Assembly: GCF_902506495.1 (NCBI RefSeq)
Contig: NZ_LR733264.1
Span: forward strand, 1,663,312 to 1,727,311
DNA length: 64,000 nucleotides
From: Pseudomonas sp. 8O
GTDB taxonomy: Bacteria > Pseudomonadota > Gammaproteobacteria > Pseudomonadales > Pseudomonadaceae
Direction: 5' to 3'
Positions 54,267-63,213 of the stretch are shown here, one piece after another. Numbering within the stretch: position 1 is the stretch's first letter; every line of letters starts with the position of its first letter. Under the pieces are notes generated by a model that saw only the letters and a list, made by a program, of their open reading frames with translations, was not told the origin of the DNA and made no database searches. Position numbers and translations under genes: made by a program.

Positions 54267-56675
54267 ATGCCCGTCCCTATTCCCTGCTATCACTGTGGCC
54301 TGCCGGTTCCCGCCGGCAGCCAGTTCCGTGCCAACGTGCTCGGCCAGACCCGTGAAATGTGCTGCCCCGGCTGTCAGGCCGTGGCCGAAGCCATCGTCGC
54401 CGGTGGCCTGGAGCATTACTACAGCCATCGCAGCGAGAACGCGGCCAACCCACAGGCACTGCCCGCCGCCCTGCCGGACGAACTGGCGCTGTATGACCGC
54501 AGCGATGTGCAGCAGCCCTTCGTCCAGCACGAGGGCGAACTGAGCGAAACCCAGTTGCTGATCGAAGGCATCAGCTGCGCTGCCTGCGGCTGGCTGATCG
54601 AGAAGCACCTGCGCGGCGTAGCGGGTGTGGCCGAAGCGCACCTGAACCTGTCCAACCACCGCCTGCAGGTACGCTGGCAGGACAGCCAGATCGCCCTGAG
54701 CAAGCTGCTTGCCGAACTGCGCCGCATCGGTTACGCCGCCCATCCCTGGCGCGCCGACGAGGCCGCCGAGCGCATGGCCGCGGAAAACCGCCGGCGCATG
54801 CGCGAGCTGGGCGTGGCCGGACTGCTGTGGATGCAGGTGATGATGGCGACCATGGCCACCTGGCCGGAATTCAACATCGACCTGTCACCAGAGCTGGACA
54901 AGATCCTGCGCTGGACCAGCCTGCTCCTCACCACGCCCATCGTCTTCTATTGCTGCGGCCAGTTCTTCCGCGGCGCCCTGCGCGACCTGCGTACCCGCCA
55001 CCTGACCATGGACGTTTCGGTCTCGCTGGCCATCGGCGGTGCATACGTCGCCGGCATCTGGTCGACCATCACCGGCCAGGGCGAGCTGTATTTCGACGCA
55101 GTCGGCATGTTCGCGCTATTCCTGCTCGCCGGCCGCTACCTGGAGCGCCGTGCGCGAGAACGCACGGCAGCTGCTACCGCGCAACTGGTCAAGCTGCTGC
55201 CGGCCTCCTGCCTGCGCCTGGACGCAGACGGCCAGAGCCAGCGCATCCTGCTCAGCGAATTACGAGAAGGTGAGCAGGTGCTGGTGCAGCCAGGCTCGCT
55301 GATTCCCGCCGACGGTCGCATCCTCGCTGGCCAATCCAGTGTCGACGAATCGCTACTTACCGGCGAGTACCTGCCACTGCCACGCGGCATCGGCGACAGC
55401 GTCACCGCCGGCACACTGAATGTCGAAGGTCCGCTGACCGTCGAAGTACAAGCACTCGGTGATGCCACTCGCCTGTCCGCCATCGTGCGCCTGCTGGACC
55501 GAGCGCAGAGCGAAAAACCGCGCCTGGCAGAAATCGCCGACCGCGTTTCACAATGGTTCCTGCTGTTTATCCTGGTAGCTGCCGCCGTGGTCGGCTTCGC
55601 CTGGTGGGAGATCGACTCCGGCCGTGCTTTCTGGGTCGTGCTCGCCCTGCTCGTGGCCACCTGCCCCTGCGCCCTGGCCCTGGCTACACCGACCGCCCTG
55701 ACCACCGCTACCGGCACCCTGCACAAACTGGGCATGCTGCTGACGCGTGGCCATGTGCTCGAAGGGCTCAACCAGATCGACACCCTGGTGCTGGACAAGA
55801 CCGGTACGCTGACCGAAGGCCGCCTGACGCTCAAGGCCATCCACCCGCTGCGCAATCTTGACGAAGGCAGTTGCCTGGCCCTGGCTGCCGCGCTGGAGAA
55901 CCGCTCGGAACACCCCATCGCTCGCGCGTTCAGCCAGGCACCTCGCGCTGCGCAATCCGTCGATAGTCATCCGGGACAGGGCCTGCAGGGCCTGGTCGAT
56001 GACCGCCTGCTGCGCATTGGCGAGGCCAGTTTCGTCTGCGCCCTGAGCGGCAAGGCCGTGCCGCCGATTGCCAGCGAGCATGGCCAGTGGCTGCTGCTGG
56101 GCGATGACCAGGGGCCGCTGGCCTGGTTCGTCCTCGACGACCGCCTGCGCGAAGATGCTCCCGATCTGATCGCCGCTGCGCGCGCGCGCGGCTGGAACAT
56201 TCACCTGCTGTCTGGCGACAGCTCGCCGATGGTGGGCGAAGTCGCGCGCCAACTGGGCATCGACGACGCTCAGGGAGGCCTGACACCGGATGCCAAGCTG
56301 GCGGTGCTAAAGCAGCTACACAGCGAAGGGCGTCGCGTGCTGATGCTCGGCGATGGCGTCAACGACGTACCGGTATTGGCCGCTGCCGATATCAGCGTGG
56401 CCATGGGTTCGGCGTCCGACCTGGCGAAAACCAGCGCCGACGCCGTGTTGCTGTCGAACCGTCTGAGCAGCCTGGTCGATGGCCTGAAACTGGCCAAGCG
56501 CACGCGCCGCATCATCATCGAGAACCTTGCCTGGGCGACGCTGTACAATGGCCTGGTACTGCCCTTCGCCGCTCTGGGCTGGATCACGCCGATCTGGGCA
56601 GCCGTGGGCATGTCCCTGAGCTCGCTGCTGGTGGTGCTCAACGCCCTGCGCCTCAGCAGCACCCCGAACACGTAG
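54267..56675 (+). CDS. ccoI: CcoI (FixI/CopA2) copper-exporting P-type ATPase
   Basis: 802 residues. The N-terminal cysteine-rich segment (CYHCGLPVP, CCPGCQAV) and heavy-metal-associated domain with CAAC (GISCAACGWLIEK) precede eight membrane segments. The ion-binding CPC is in ATCPCALALATP, the phosphorylation site is DKTGTLTEG, and the hinge is GDGVNDVPVLAAAD. It supplies copper to the periplasm for the CuB site of cbb3, rather than detoxifying. Confidence 0.97.
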   Translation: MPVPIPCYHCGLPVPAGSQFRANVLGQTREMCCPGCQAVAEAIVAGGLEHYYSHRSENAANPQALPAALPDELALYDRSDVQQPFVQHEGELSETQLLIEGISCAACGWLIEKHLRGVAGVAEAHLNLSNHRLQVRWQDSQIALSKLLAELRRIGYAAHPWRADEAAERMAAENRRRMRELGVAGLLWMQVMMATMATWPEFNIDLSPELDKILRWTSLLLTTPIVFYCCGQFFRGALRDLRTRHLTMDVSVSLAIGGAYVAGIWSTITGQGELYFDAVGMFALFLLAGRYLERRARERTAAATAQLVKLLPASCLRLDADGQSQRILLSELREGEQVLVQPGSLIPADGRILAGQSSVDESLLTGEYLPLPRGIGDSVTAGTLNVEGPLTVEVQALGDATRLSAIVRLLDRAQSEKPRLAEIADRVSQWFLLFILVAAAVVGFAWWEIDSGRAFWVVLALLVATCPCALALATPTALTTATGTLHKLGMLLTRGHVLEGLNQIDTLVLDKTGTLTEGRLTLKAIHPLRNLDEGSCLALAAALENRSEHPIARAFSQAPRAAQSVDSHPGQGLQGLVDDRLLRIGEASFVCALSGKAVPPIASEHGQWLLLGDDQGPLAWFVLDDRLREDAPDLIAAARARGWNIHLLSGDSSPMVGEVARQLGIDDAQGGLTPDAKLAVLKQLHSEGRRVLMLGDGVNDVPVLAAADISVAMGSASDLAKTSADAVLLSNRLSSLVDGLKLAKRTRRIIIENLAWATLYNGLVLPFAALGWITPIWAAVGMSLSSLLVVLNALRLSSTPNT

Positions 56676-56726
56676 GAGCGAGCTCTGCTCGCGAAGAAGC
56701 GGTTCTCGGGCAGAGCTCACTCCTAC
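56672..56726. repeat. Interspersed palindrome GTAGGAGCGAGCTCTGC ... GCAGAGCTCACTCCTAC
   Basis: The two arms are near-perfect inverted repeats (one mismatch) between ccoI and ccoS, overlapping the ccoI stop. The GTAGGAGCGAGCTCTGCTCGCGAA half is a common Pseudomonas repetitive extragenic sequence. Confidence 0.65.
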
Positions 56727-56749
56727 TCAGATGCCACCATGGAGACCGC

Positions 56750-56956
56750 ATGTCCGCCCTCTATATCCTGATCCCCGTTGCCATCGGCCTGGTCGGCTTC
56801 GCCATCTGGCTGTTCTTCTGGGCGGTGGACAGCGGTCAGTACGACGATCTCGACGGCCCAGCGCACAGCATTTTGTTCGACGACGAAGATCCGCTGCACA
56901 AGGCTGGCGTCGAGCAGGCCGAAGAACACAACAAGCAGGACAAACCTGATGCTTGA
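56750..56956 (+). CDS. ccoS: CcoS cbb3 maturation factor
   Basis: 68 residues: one membrane helix (YILIPVAIGLVGFAIWLFFWAV) followed by the conserved DSGQYDDLDGPAHSILFDDE. CcoS is needed for correct heme and copper insertion in CcoN. It overlaps the next gene by 8 bases. Confidence 0.94.
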   Translation: MSALYILIPVAIGLVGFAIWLFFWAVDSGQYDDLDGPAHSILFDDEDPLHKAGVEQAEEHNKQDKPDA

Positions 56957-57632
56957 GCTGGCACCACTGCTGGTGTCTGCACTGATTCTCGGCCTGCTCG
57001 GCGGCGGCCATTGCCTCGGCATGTGCGGCGGCCTGATGGGCGCGCTGACTCTGGCGATTCCGCCCGAGCAACGCGGCCGGCGTCTGCAACTGCTGCTGGC
57101 TTACAACCTCGGGCGCATTCTCAGCTACAGCCTGGCGGGCTTGCTCCTGGGCCTGGCCGGCTGGGCCATTGCCGGCAGCAAAGCCGAAGTGGCAATGCGC
57201 ACAATGGCTGCCTTGCTGCTGATTGCCATGGGTCTTTATCTGGCCGGCTGGTGGAGCGGGCTAACACGCATCGAAGCACTGGGCCGCGGCCTGTGGCGGC
57301 ATATCCAGCCGCTGACACGGCGCTTCATGCCGGTCAGCAGCCTGCCGCGCGCCCTGGTTCTGGGTGGGTTGTGGGGCTGGCTACCGTGCGGGCTGGTCTA
57401 CAGCACCCTGCTGTGGGCGTCCAGCCAGGGCAATGCAGTCAACAGCGCCCTGCTGATGCTGGCGTTCGGCCTGGGCACCTGGCCGGTACTGCTGGCCACC
57501 GGGCTGGCCGCCGAGCGCATCACCACCCTGCTGCGCAAGCGCGGCGTGCGCATGGCTGGCGGCCTGCTGGTCATTCTGTTTGGCATCTGGACCCTACCCG
57601 GCCCCCACCAGCACTGGCTGATGGGGCACTAG
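56949..57632 (+). CDS. SafE/TauE-family membrane protein linked to ccoS (CcoS-associated)
   Basis: 227 residues from the ATG at 56949, overlapping ccoS by 8 bases. Six membrane segments. The first contains GGGHCLGMCGGLMGAL, whose His and Cys pair look suited to copper binding; WLPCGLVYSTLL in the second half mirrors it. Although annotated in this family as a sulfite exporter, its fixed place after ccoS suggests copper handling for cbb3. P. aeruginosa has the same neighbour. Confidence 0.88.
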   Translation: MLELAPLLVSALILGLLGGGHCLGMCGGLMGALTLAIPPEQRGRRLQLLLAYNLGRILSYSLAGLLLGLAGWAIAGSKAEVAMRTMAALLLIAMGLYLAGWWSGLTRIEALGRGLWRHIQPLTRRFMPVSSLPRALVLGGLWGWLPCGLVYSTLLWASSQGNAVNSALLMLAFGLGTWPVLLATGLAAERITTLLRKRGVRMAGGLLVILFGIWTLPGPHQHWLMGH

Positions 57633-57668
57633 AGCAGCGGCACGCAAAAGCAAAAGCACGAGCAGACC

Positions 57669-57726
57669 TAGCCCGGATGTAATCCGGGAGCAAGACGCTA
57701 AACATACCCGGATTGCATCCGGGCTA
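57669..57726. repeat. Interspersed palindrome TAGCCCGGATGTAATCCGGG ... CATCCGGGCTA
   Basis: Two inverted TAGCCCGGAT units face each other over 18 bases between the SafE gene and hemN; each unit is itself a hairpin. Same family as 44550-44608. Confidence 0.65.
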
Positions 57727-57760
57727 CGCAACGACAACACCTGCGGCGCTCAACGCGCCT

Positions 57761-57802
57761 TTGATTCAGGTCAAGGCCGCCGCCCAGGCGCATCCCTAGA
57801 CT
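57761..57802 (+). promoter_or_regulatory. ANR/FNR box and -10 element of hemN
   Basis: TTGATTCAGGTCAA (57761-57774) is a perfect TTGAT-N4-GTCAA site. A TAGACT element at 57797-57802 places its centre about 41.5 bases before the start site. hemN begins at 57833. Confidence 0.88.
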
Positions 57803-57832
57803 GGCCGCACAGCCTGTCCAGGATTATTTCCC

Positions 57833-59215
57833 ATGCTCGACGCCATCCAGTGGGATGCCGACCTGATCCGCCGCTACGATCTCGCCGGCCCGCGCTACAC
57901 CTCTTACCCGACCGCCGTACAGTTTCACGACGATATCGGCCCGTTCGATCTGCTGCATGCGCTGCGCGACAGCCGCAAGGCACAGCGCCCGCTGTCGCTC
58001 TACGTGCACGTGCCGTTCTGCGCGCACATCTGCTACTACTGCGCCTGCAACAAGGTCATCACCAAGGACCGCGGCCGTGCCCTGCCCTATCTGGAAAAAC
58101 TCGAGCGGGAAATCGAGATCATCAGCCGCCACATCGATCGCAACCAGCCAATCGAACAGCTGCATTTCGGTGGCGGCACGCCGACCTTCCTCAGCCACGA
58201 CGAGCTGCGGCGGCTGATGCAGCACTTGCGCCAGCACTTCAACCTGCTGGATGACGACTCAGGCGATTACAGCATCGAGATCGACCCACGCGAGGCCGAC
58301 TGGTCGACCATGGGCCTGCTGCGTGAACTGGGCTTCAATCGCGTCAGCATCGGCGTGCAGGATCTCGACCCCGAGGTGCAGCGCGCGGTCAACCGCCTGC
58401 AGACCCTGGAAGAAACCCGCGCCATCGTCGAGGCAGCGCGTACCCTGCAGTTCCGCTCGGTGAACATCGACCTGATCTACGGCCTGCCCAAGCAGACGCC
58501 AGAGCGCTTCGCCCGCACCGTGGCCGAGGTCATCGCCCTGCAACCGGATCGCCTGTCGCTGTTCAACTACGCGCACCTGCCGGAACGCTTCATGCCGCAA
58601 CGCCGCATCAGCTCCGACGACCTGCCAAGCCCGACCGGCAAGCTGGCCATGCTGCAGAGCAGCATCGAGCAACTGACCCGCGCCGGGTATCGCTACATCG
58701 GCATGGATCACTTCGCCCTGCCTGATGACGAATTGGCCATCGCCCAGGAAGAAGGCACGCTGCAGCGTAATTTCCAGGGCTATACCACCCACGGCCACTG
58801 CGACCTGATTGGCCTGGGCGTCTCCGCCATCAGCCAGATTGGCGACCTGTACAGCCAGAACGACAGCGATATCGCCAACTATCAGCAGACCCTGGGCAAC
58901 GGCCAGTTGGCGACGCGCCGTGGCTTGCACTGCAATGCCGACGACCGTCTGCGCCGCGCCGTCATCCAGCAGTTGATCTGCCACTTCGAGCTGCGTTTCG
59001 CTGACATCGAACAGGCCCATGCCGTGGTGTTCCGCGACTACTTCGCGGCGCTTTGGCCTGAGCTTCAGCAACTCGACCGCGACGGTTTGATCGAGCTGGG
59101 TACTGAAGGGATTCAGGTGCGCCCGGCCGGGCGTCTGCTGGTGCGCTCGCTGTGCATGCTGTTCGACCGCTATCTCAACGATCAGGTACGCCAGCGTTTC
59201 TCCCGGGTGATCTGA
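57833..59215 (+). CDS. hemN: Oxygen-independent coproporphyrinogen III oxidase
   Basis: 460 residues, a radical-SAM enzyme. The cluster cysteines are in PFCAHICYYCACNK (CX3CX2C), with FGGGTPTFLSHDEL and a GVQDLDPEVQRAVNR signature. It decarboxylates coproporphyrinogen III to protoporphyrinogen IX when oxygen is absent. The ANR box upstream fits. A strong palindrome ends the unit. Confidence 0.97.
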   Translation: MLDAIQWDADLIRRYDLAGPRYTSYPTAVQFHDDIGPFDLLHALRDSRKAQRPLSLYVHVPFCAHICYYCACNKVITKDRGRALPYLEKLEREIEIISRHIDRNQPIEQLHFGGGTPTFLSHDELRRLMQHLRQHFNLLDDDSGDYSIEIDPREADWSTMGLLRELGFNRVSIGVQDLDPEVQRAVNRLQTLEETRAIVEAARTLQFRSVNIDLIYGLPKQTPERFARTVAEVIALQPDRLSLFNYAHLPERFMPQRRISSDDLPSPTGKLAMLQSSIEQLTRAGYRYIGMDHFALPDDELAIAQEEGTLQRNFQGYTTHGHCDLIGLGVSAISQIGDLYSQNDSDIANYQQTLGNGQLATRRGLHCNADDRLRRAVIQQLICHFELRFADIEQAHAVVFRDYFAALWPELQQLDRDGLIELGTEGIQVRPAGRLLVRSLCMLFDRYLNDQVRQRFSRVI

Positions 59216-59225
59216 ACATGAGCAG

Positions 59226-59260
59226 CCGGCGCCAGTGACGGACTCCGTCACTGGCGCCGG
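59226..59260. terminator. 17-bp perfect palindrome between hemN and FlxA-like gene
   Basis: Seventeen bases starting CCGGCGCCAGTG match their inverse exactly around one central base. Convergent genes end on both sides (59215 and 59262), so it probably serves both. Confidence 0.75.
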
Positions 59261-59261
59261 A

Positions 59262-59705
59262 TCAACCCATCGCCAACGTGGCAGCGGTTTGCATCTGCTC
59301 ACTCGACAAGTCGTTATCACGCATCAGCTTGATCAGATTGGCATTGGCCGCAGTCAATGCGCTGTTGAGCGACGCCAACTCGGTCTGCAGCCCTTCAAGC
59401 TGCTGGCGCCGGGTTTCCGCATCGAGGCTCTGATCGCTCATGATCGCCTCGATCTGCGCCTGCTTCTCGACGATCTGCGCACGCAACTCGCGGATCATCT
59501 TGAGCAGGTCCTTGATCGCCTTGGGCAGATCGCTGTTATCGATGTCCTCGTTCTTGTCGGACTTGGCCGACATGCTCTTGCCTAACTCGGACAGATTCAC
59601 ACGGAGCCCCTCGCGCACCTCCTCGGGGGTCCGCTCGACTGCGATAAATTGTCGCTGAACGCCCTGGGCAAGATTACTCAGCGGCCCACTTGATGGTATG
59701 CGCAT
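59262..59705 (-). CDS. FlxA-like coiled-coil protein
   Basis: 147 residues. A long coiled coil runs through about residues 55-125 ([20 protein letters not shown] ... [18 protein letters not shown]). There is no signal or membrane segment. A FlxA-like annotation is plausible, but its function is unknown. It is divergent from anr, as I recall in P. aeruginosa. Confidence 0.75.
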   Translation of the reverse strand: MRIPSSGPLSNLAQGVQRQFIAVERTPEEVREGLRVNLSELGKSMSAKSDKNEDIDNSDLPKAIKDLLKMIRELRAQIVEKQAQIEAIMSDQSLDAETRRQQLEGLQTELASLNSALTAANANLIKLMRDNDLSSEQMQTAATLAMG

Positions 59706-59858
59706 CGCGCTGCTCCCTGCGTTGGACTATGGTTCTACAATCTGAATCGGCACCCTGCGGCTAAACTTGAGCGCTCGGTCAGCCTTTATATGACTGGCCG
59801 CCACCCAAGCCCTGCGGTACCCTTACGAACATTGCGTGTATATCCGGGAAGCCCAACG

Positions 59859-60593
59859 ATGTCCGAGAGCATCAAGCTGCACAAGCAGCATCAAGCCCAT
59901 TGCAAGGATTGCAGCCTGGCTGCCTTGTGCCTGCCCATTTCGTTGAACATGGAAGACATGGACGCGCTCGACGACATCGTCAAACGCGGCCGTCCGCTGA
60001 AGAAGGGCGAATTCCTGTTCCGCCAGGGTGATACCTTCGGTTCCGTATTCGCCGTACGCTCCGGTGCGCTGAAGACCTTCAGCCTGAGCGATGGCGGTGA
60101 GGAGCAGATCACCGGCTTCCATCTGCCCAGCGAGCTGGTCGGCCTGTCTGGCGTCGACGGCGAGCGCTATCCGGTTTCCGCACAGGCGCTGGAAACCACT
60201 TCGGTTTGCGAAATTCCCTTCGAACGCCTCGACGACCTGGCCCTGCAGCTACCACAGCTGCGCCGCCAGCTGATGCGTATCATGAGCCGTGAAATCCGCG
60301 ACGATCAGCAGATGATGCTGTTGCTGTCGAAGAAAACCGCCGACGAACGTATCGCCACCTTCCTGGTCAATCTCTCCGCCCGCTTCCGCGCACGCGGCTT
60401 CTCGGCCAACCAGTTCCGCCTGGCCATGTCGCGCAACGAAATTGGTAACTATTTGGGTCTTGCGGTAGAGACGGTGTCTCGCGTATTTACCCGCTTCCAA
60501 CAGAACAAGCTGCTCGAAGCCGAAGGCAAGGAAGTACACATTCTCGACCCGATCGAGCTGTGTGCTCTGGCTGGCGGTAATCTCGACGTTTGA
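59859..60593 (+). CDS. anr: Anaerobic regulator Anr (FNR family)
   Basis: 244 residues from the ATG at 59859 ([15 protein letters not shown]); an in-frame extension to 59790 is rejected. The 4Fe-4S ligands are three N-terminal cysteines ([11 protein letters not shown]) plus Cys in the effector domain ([10 protein letters not shown]). The cNMP-type domain (about 30-150) and the helix-turn-helix with [20 protein letters not shown] follow, and this recognition helix reads TTGAT half-sites. It senses O2 by cluster loss. It is the likely regulator of the cco, ccoG, hemN and usp promoters here. Confidence 0.97.
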   Translation: MSESIKLHKQHQAHCKDCSLAALCLPISLNMEDMDALDDIVKRGRPLKKGEFLFRQGDTFGSVFAVRSGALKTFSLSDGGEEQITGFHLPSELVGLSGVDGERYPVSAQALETTSVCEIPFERLDDLALQLPQLRRQLMRIMSREIRDDQQMMLLLSKKTADERIATFLVNLSARFRARGFSANQFRLAMSRNEIGNYLGLAVETVSRVFTRFQQNKLLEAEGKEVHILDPIELCALAGGNLDV

Positions 60594-60634
60594 GTTCGCA
60601 AGGTATTCGCGGGCTCAACGCATTAGGACCCACG

Positions 60635-61183
60635 ATGATCTTTGACGAATTCAGCATCAAGACCCTGATCCGCCCGGTACCGGACTTCCCCAAGCCGGGC
60701 GTCATCTTTCGCGACATCACCCCACTGTTCCAGTCGCCGCGCGCCCTGCGCATGGTCGCCGACAGTTTCATCCAGCGTTACGTGGAAGCCGAGTTCAGCC
60801 ATATCGGTGTCATGGATGCGCGCGGCTTCCTGATCGGCTCGATCATCGCCTACGAACTCAACAAACCCCTGGTGCTGTTTCGCAAGCAGGGCAAACTGCC
60901 GGCTGACGTGCTCAGTGAGGGCTACCAGACCGAATATGGCGAAGCCTTCCTCGAAGTGCACAGCGACAGTCTCTGTGAAGGCGATTCGGTGCTGATCTTC
61001 GATGACCTTATCGCCACCGGCGGCACCCTGATCGCTGCTGCCAACCTGGTGCGACGCATGCGCGCAGCGGTCTTCGAGGCCGCCGCGATCATCGACCTGC
61101 CTGAGCTGGGCGGCTCGCAGAAACTGCAGGACGCCGGCATCCCCACCTTCACGCTGACGGCCTTCGCGCTCGACGATCATTGA
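60635..61183 (+). CDS. apt: Adenine phosphoribosyltransferase
   Basis: 182 residues from the ATG at 60635 with AGGA upstream. The PRPP-binding motif is [14 protein letters not shown] and the substrate loops are [14 protein letters not shown] and RGFLIGS. It salvages adenine to AMP. It follows anr by 41 bases and may share its transcript. Confidence 0.96.
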   Translation: MIFDEFSIKTLIRPVPDFPKPGVIFRDITPLFQSPRALRMVADSFIQRYVEAEFSHIGVMDARGFLIGSIIAYELNKPLVLFRKQGKLPADVLSEGYQTEYGEAFLEVHSDSLCEGDSVLIFDDLIATGGTLIAAANLVRRMRAAVFEAAAIIDLPELGGSQKLQDAGIPTFTLTAFALDDH

Positions 61184-61197
61184 GCCGAAGCACCTGC

Positions 61198-61215
61198 CAA
61201 CCCGCAAGTGGGTTG
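61198..61215 (+). terminator. Weak hairpin after apt
   Basis: CAACCC / GGGTTG stem of 6 pairs around GCAAGT, followed by TTGATC. Low stability and poor T-run. Confidence 0.3.
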
Positions 61216-61267
61216 TTGATCAAGCCGGGCAGTGCCCGGCATCACCGATTACCTTGACCAGACTCCC

Positions 61268-62083
61268 ATGCACGAACTCGAACTGAATCCATCCAGCGAT
61301 TGGCGCCAGCGCCTGGGCGCTGTCATCGACGGCACGCCCGTACAACGCCTGATCACCCTGCTGATCATCATCAATGCCGTCATTCTCGGCCTGCAGACCT
61401 CACCGTCGATCATGGCCGAATGGGGCGCGCCACTGCTGATCCTCGATACCTTCATCCTCGCCTGCTTCGTCATCGAGCTGGCGCTGCGCTTCGTCGCGCG
61501 CGGCATCGGCCTGCTGCGCGATCCCTGGGCCGTATTCGATTGCCTGGTGGTCGGCATCGCCCTGGTACCGGCCAGCGGCCCCTTCGCCGTTCTGCGTGCC
61601 TTGCGCGTGCTACGGGTACTGCGACTGGTGTCGATCAATCCGAGCATGCGCAAGGTAGTGCAGGCACTGCTCGCTTCGCTGCCTGGCATGGGCAGCATCG
61701 TCATGCTGATGGGGTTGGTGTTCTACGTCGCCGCGGTAATGGCCACCCAACTGTTCGGTGAAAGCTTCCCCGAATGGTTCGGTAACATCGGCGCCAGCCT
61801 CTACACCCTGTTCCAGGTGATGACCCTGGAAAGCTGGTCGATGGGCATCGTGCGCCCGGTGATGGAAGAACATCCGCTGGCCTGGCTGTTCTTCGTGCCC
61901 TATATCCTCGTCGCGACATTCATGATGCTCAACCTGTTCATCGCCGTTATCGTCAACGCGATGCAGAGCACCCATGAGCCAGATGCCGAGGAGCAGGCCG
62001 CAGCAGCTCGCGCACAGGCGATTCTCGACGAGCTGCGCGCACTGCGCAGCGAAGTGGCCGAGCTGCGCCGTAACACGCCGTAA
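61268..62083 (+). CDS. Bacterial voltage-gated sodium channel (BacNav/NaChBac type)
   Basis: About 271 residues from the ATG at 61268 (MHELELNPSSDW); a GTG at 61232 is possible. Six membrane segments form one voltage-sensor plus one pore unit that assembles as a tetramer. S4 has the arginine ladder (VLRALRVLRVLRLVSI). The filter TLESWSM is the exact sodium-selective sequence of NavAb, with ensuing GIVRPVMEE. A C-terminal coiled coil (ILDELRALRSEVAELRR) matches the tetramer assembly domain. It lies alone after apt. Confidence 0.93.
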   Translation: MHELELNPSSDWRQRLGAVIDGTPVQRLITLLIIINAVILGLQTSPSIMAEWGAPLLILDTFILACFVIELALRFVARGIGLLRDPWAVFDCLVVGIALVPASGPFAVLRALRVLRVLRLVSINPSMRKVVQALLASLPGMGSIVMLMGLVFYVAAVMATQLFGESFPEWFGNIGASLYTLFQVMTLESWSMGIVRPVMEEHPLAWLFFVPYILVATFMMLNLFIAVIVNAMQSTHEPDAEEQAAAARAQAILDELRALRSEVAELRRNTP

Positions 62084-62320
62084 GCCCCGCCGTCAGCGCA
62101 ATCCGCCGCTTCTGGCGCTGCGGGTTGCGCACCTTCCCCCCTGATATCTGCCCATCAGACCCGCCTTAAGTTGGCGGCGCTCAGCGCCCGCACGCCCGAT
62201 AGTTACATCGTTCAATGACACAGTTGGTCTGTCGAGATTAACCACCTTCGGCACCGAGTGCTGCCAGCCCAAGCCGCACAACAATCGGGAGCACCAACGC
62301 CCCAGAAGAGGACTCGAACG

Positions 62321-63157
62321 ATGAGCGCCAGTACTCCACTCCCCCAGCCCAAATCCAGCTTTCCGGTGCGTCGCATGGACTTCAGTTTCAGCGATACACC
62401 GAAATACTGGTTCTACGACGACCCGTTCATGAGCCATTTCATGAACAACCTGTCGTCGCTGTTCCCCTACGGTGAGAAGTTCTTCGTCGACAGCGTGCGC
62501 GCCGTACGCGACCAGGTCAGCGAGCCGCAGCTGAAAAAAGACATCAGCGCCTTCATCGGTCAGGAGGCCATGCACTCCAAGGAGCATGCGGCCTATAACG
62601 ACTACGCCAACGAGCACGATATCGACCTGGAGCGCCTCGAGCTGCGCATCAAGGTATTGCTCGAATGGACGACCCGCTTCAGCACCAAGAAGCAACGCCT
62701 GGCAGCGACATGCGCCCTTGAGCACTTCACCGCGACCATGGCCGAGCAGTTACTCAACCGTGAGGACCTCACCACCCAGATGAACGACCCGAAGCTCTAT
62801 CAACTGTGGATGTGGCACGCCATCGAGGAAAACGAGCACAAGGCCGTGTGCTACGACGTCTACCAGAAGGTCTACGGCGGCTACTTCACCCGTACGCTGG
62901 TGATGATGCTGACCACCCTGATGTTCCTCGGCGTGATCGGCTGGTTCCAGATTCACCTGCTGCGCAAGGACGAGCAACTGTTCAACTGGCGCAGCTGGGG
63001 CTTCGGCCTGAAGAAGCTGTTCGGCCCACGTAATGGCTTCTTCACCAGGCTGCTCGGTCCGTATCTGGACTACTACCGCCCAGGCTTCCACCCCAGGGAT
63101 CACGACACCGACAAGCTGGAAAATCGCTGGCGCGAGCGCCTCGGTTTCAGCAGCTGA
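62321..63157 (+). CDS. Metal-dependent hydrolase (PF10118-like, ferritin-type)
   Basis: 278 residues from the ATG at 62321 with AAGAGGA upstream. The helical motifs GQEAMHSKEHAAYND, CALEHFTATMAEQLL and MWHAIEENEHKAVCYDVY supply Glu and His ligands in a di-iron-like pattern. A C-terminal membrane-associated segment is possible (TLVMMLTTLMFLGVIGWF). No substrate is known. A flavin monooxygenase follows, so the pair may act in one catabolic route. Confidence 0.85.
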   Translation: MSASTPLPQPKSSFPVRRMDFSFSDTPKYWFYDDPFMSHFMNNLSSLFPYGEKFFVDSVRAVRDQVSEPQLKKDISAFIGQEAMHSKEHAAYNDYANEHDIDLERLELRIKVLLEWTTRFSTKKQRLAATCALEHFTATMAEQLLNREDLTTQMNDPKLYQLWMWHAIEENEHKAVCYDVYQKVYGGYFTRTLVMMLTTLMFLGVIGWFQIHLLRKDEQLFNWRSWGFGLKKLFGPRNGFFTRLLGPYLDYYRPGFHPRDHDTDKLENRWRERLGFSS

Positions 63158-63213
63158 AGCCTCTTGACGTACAGATGTAGACACCAACAAGAACGACAAG
63201 CAGGAGTTCGGTC

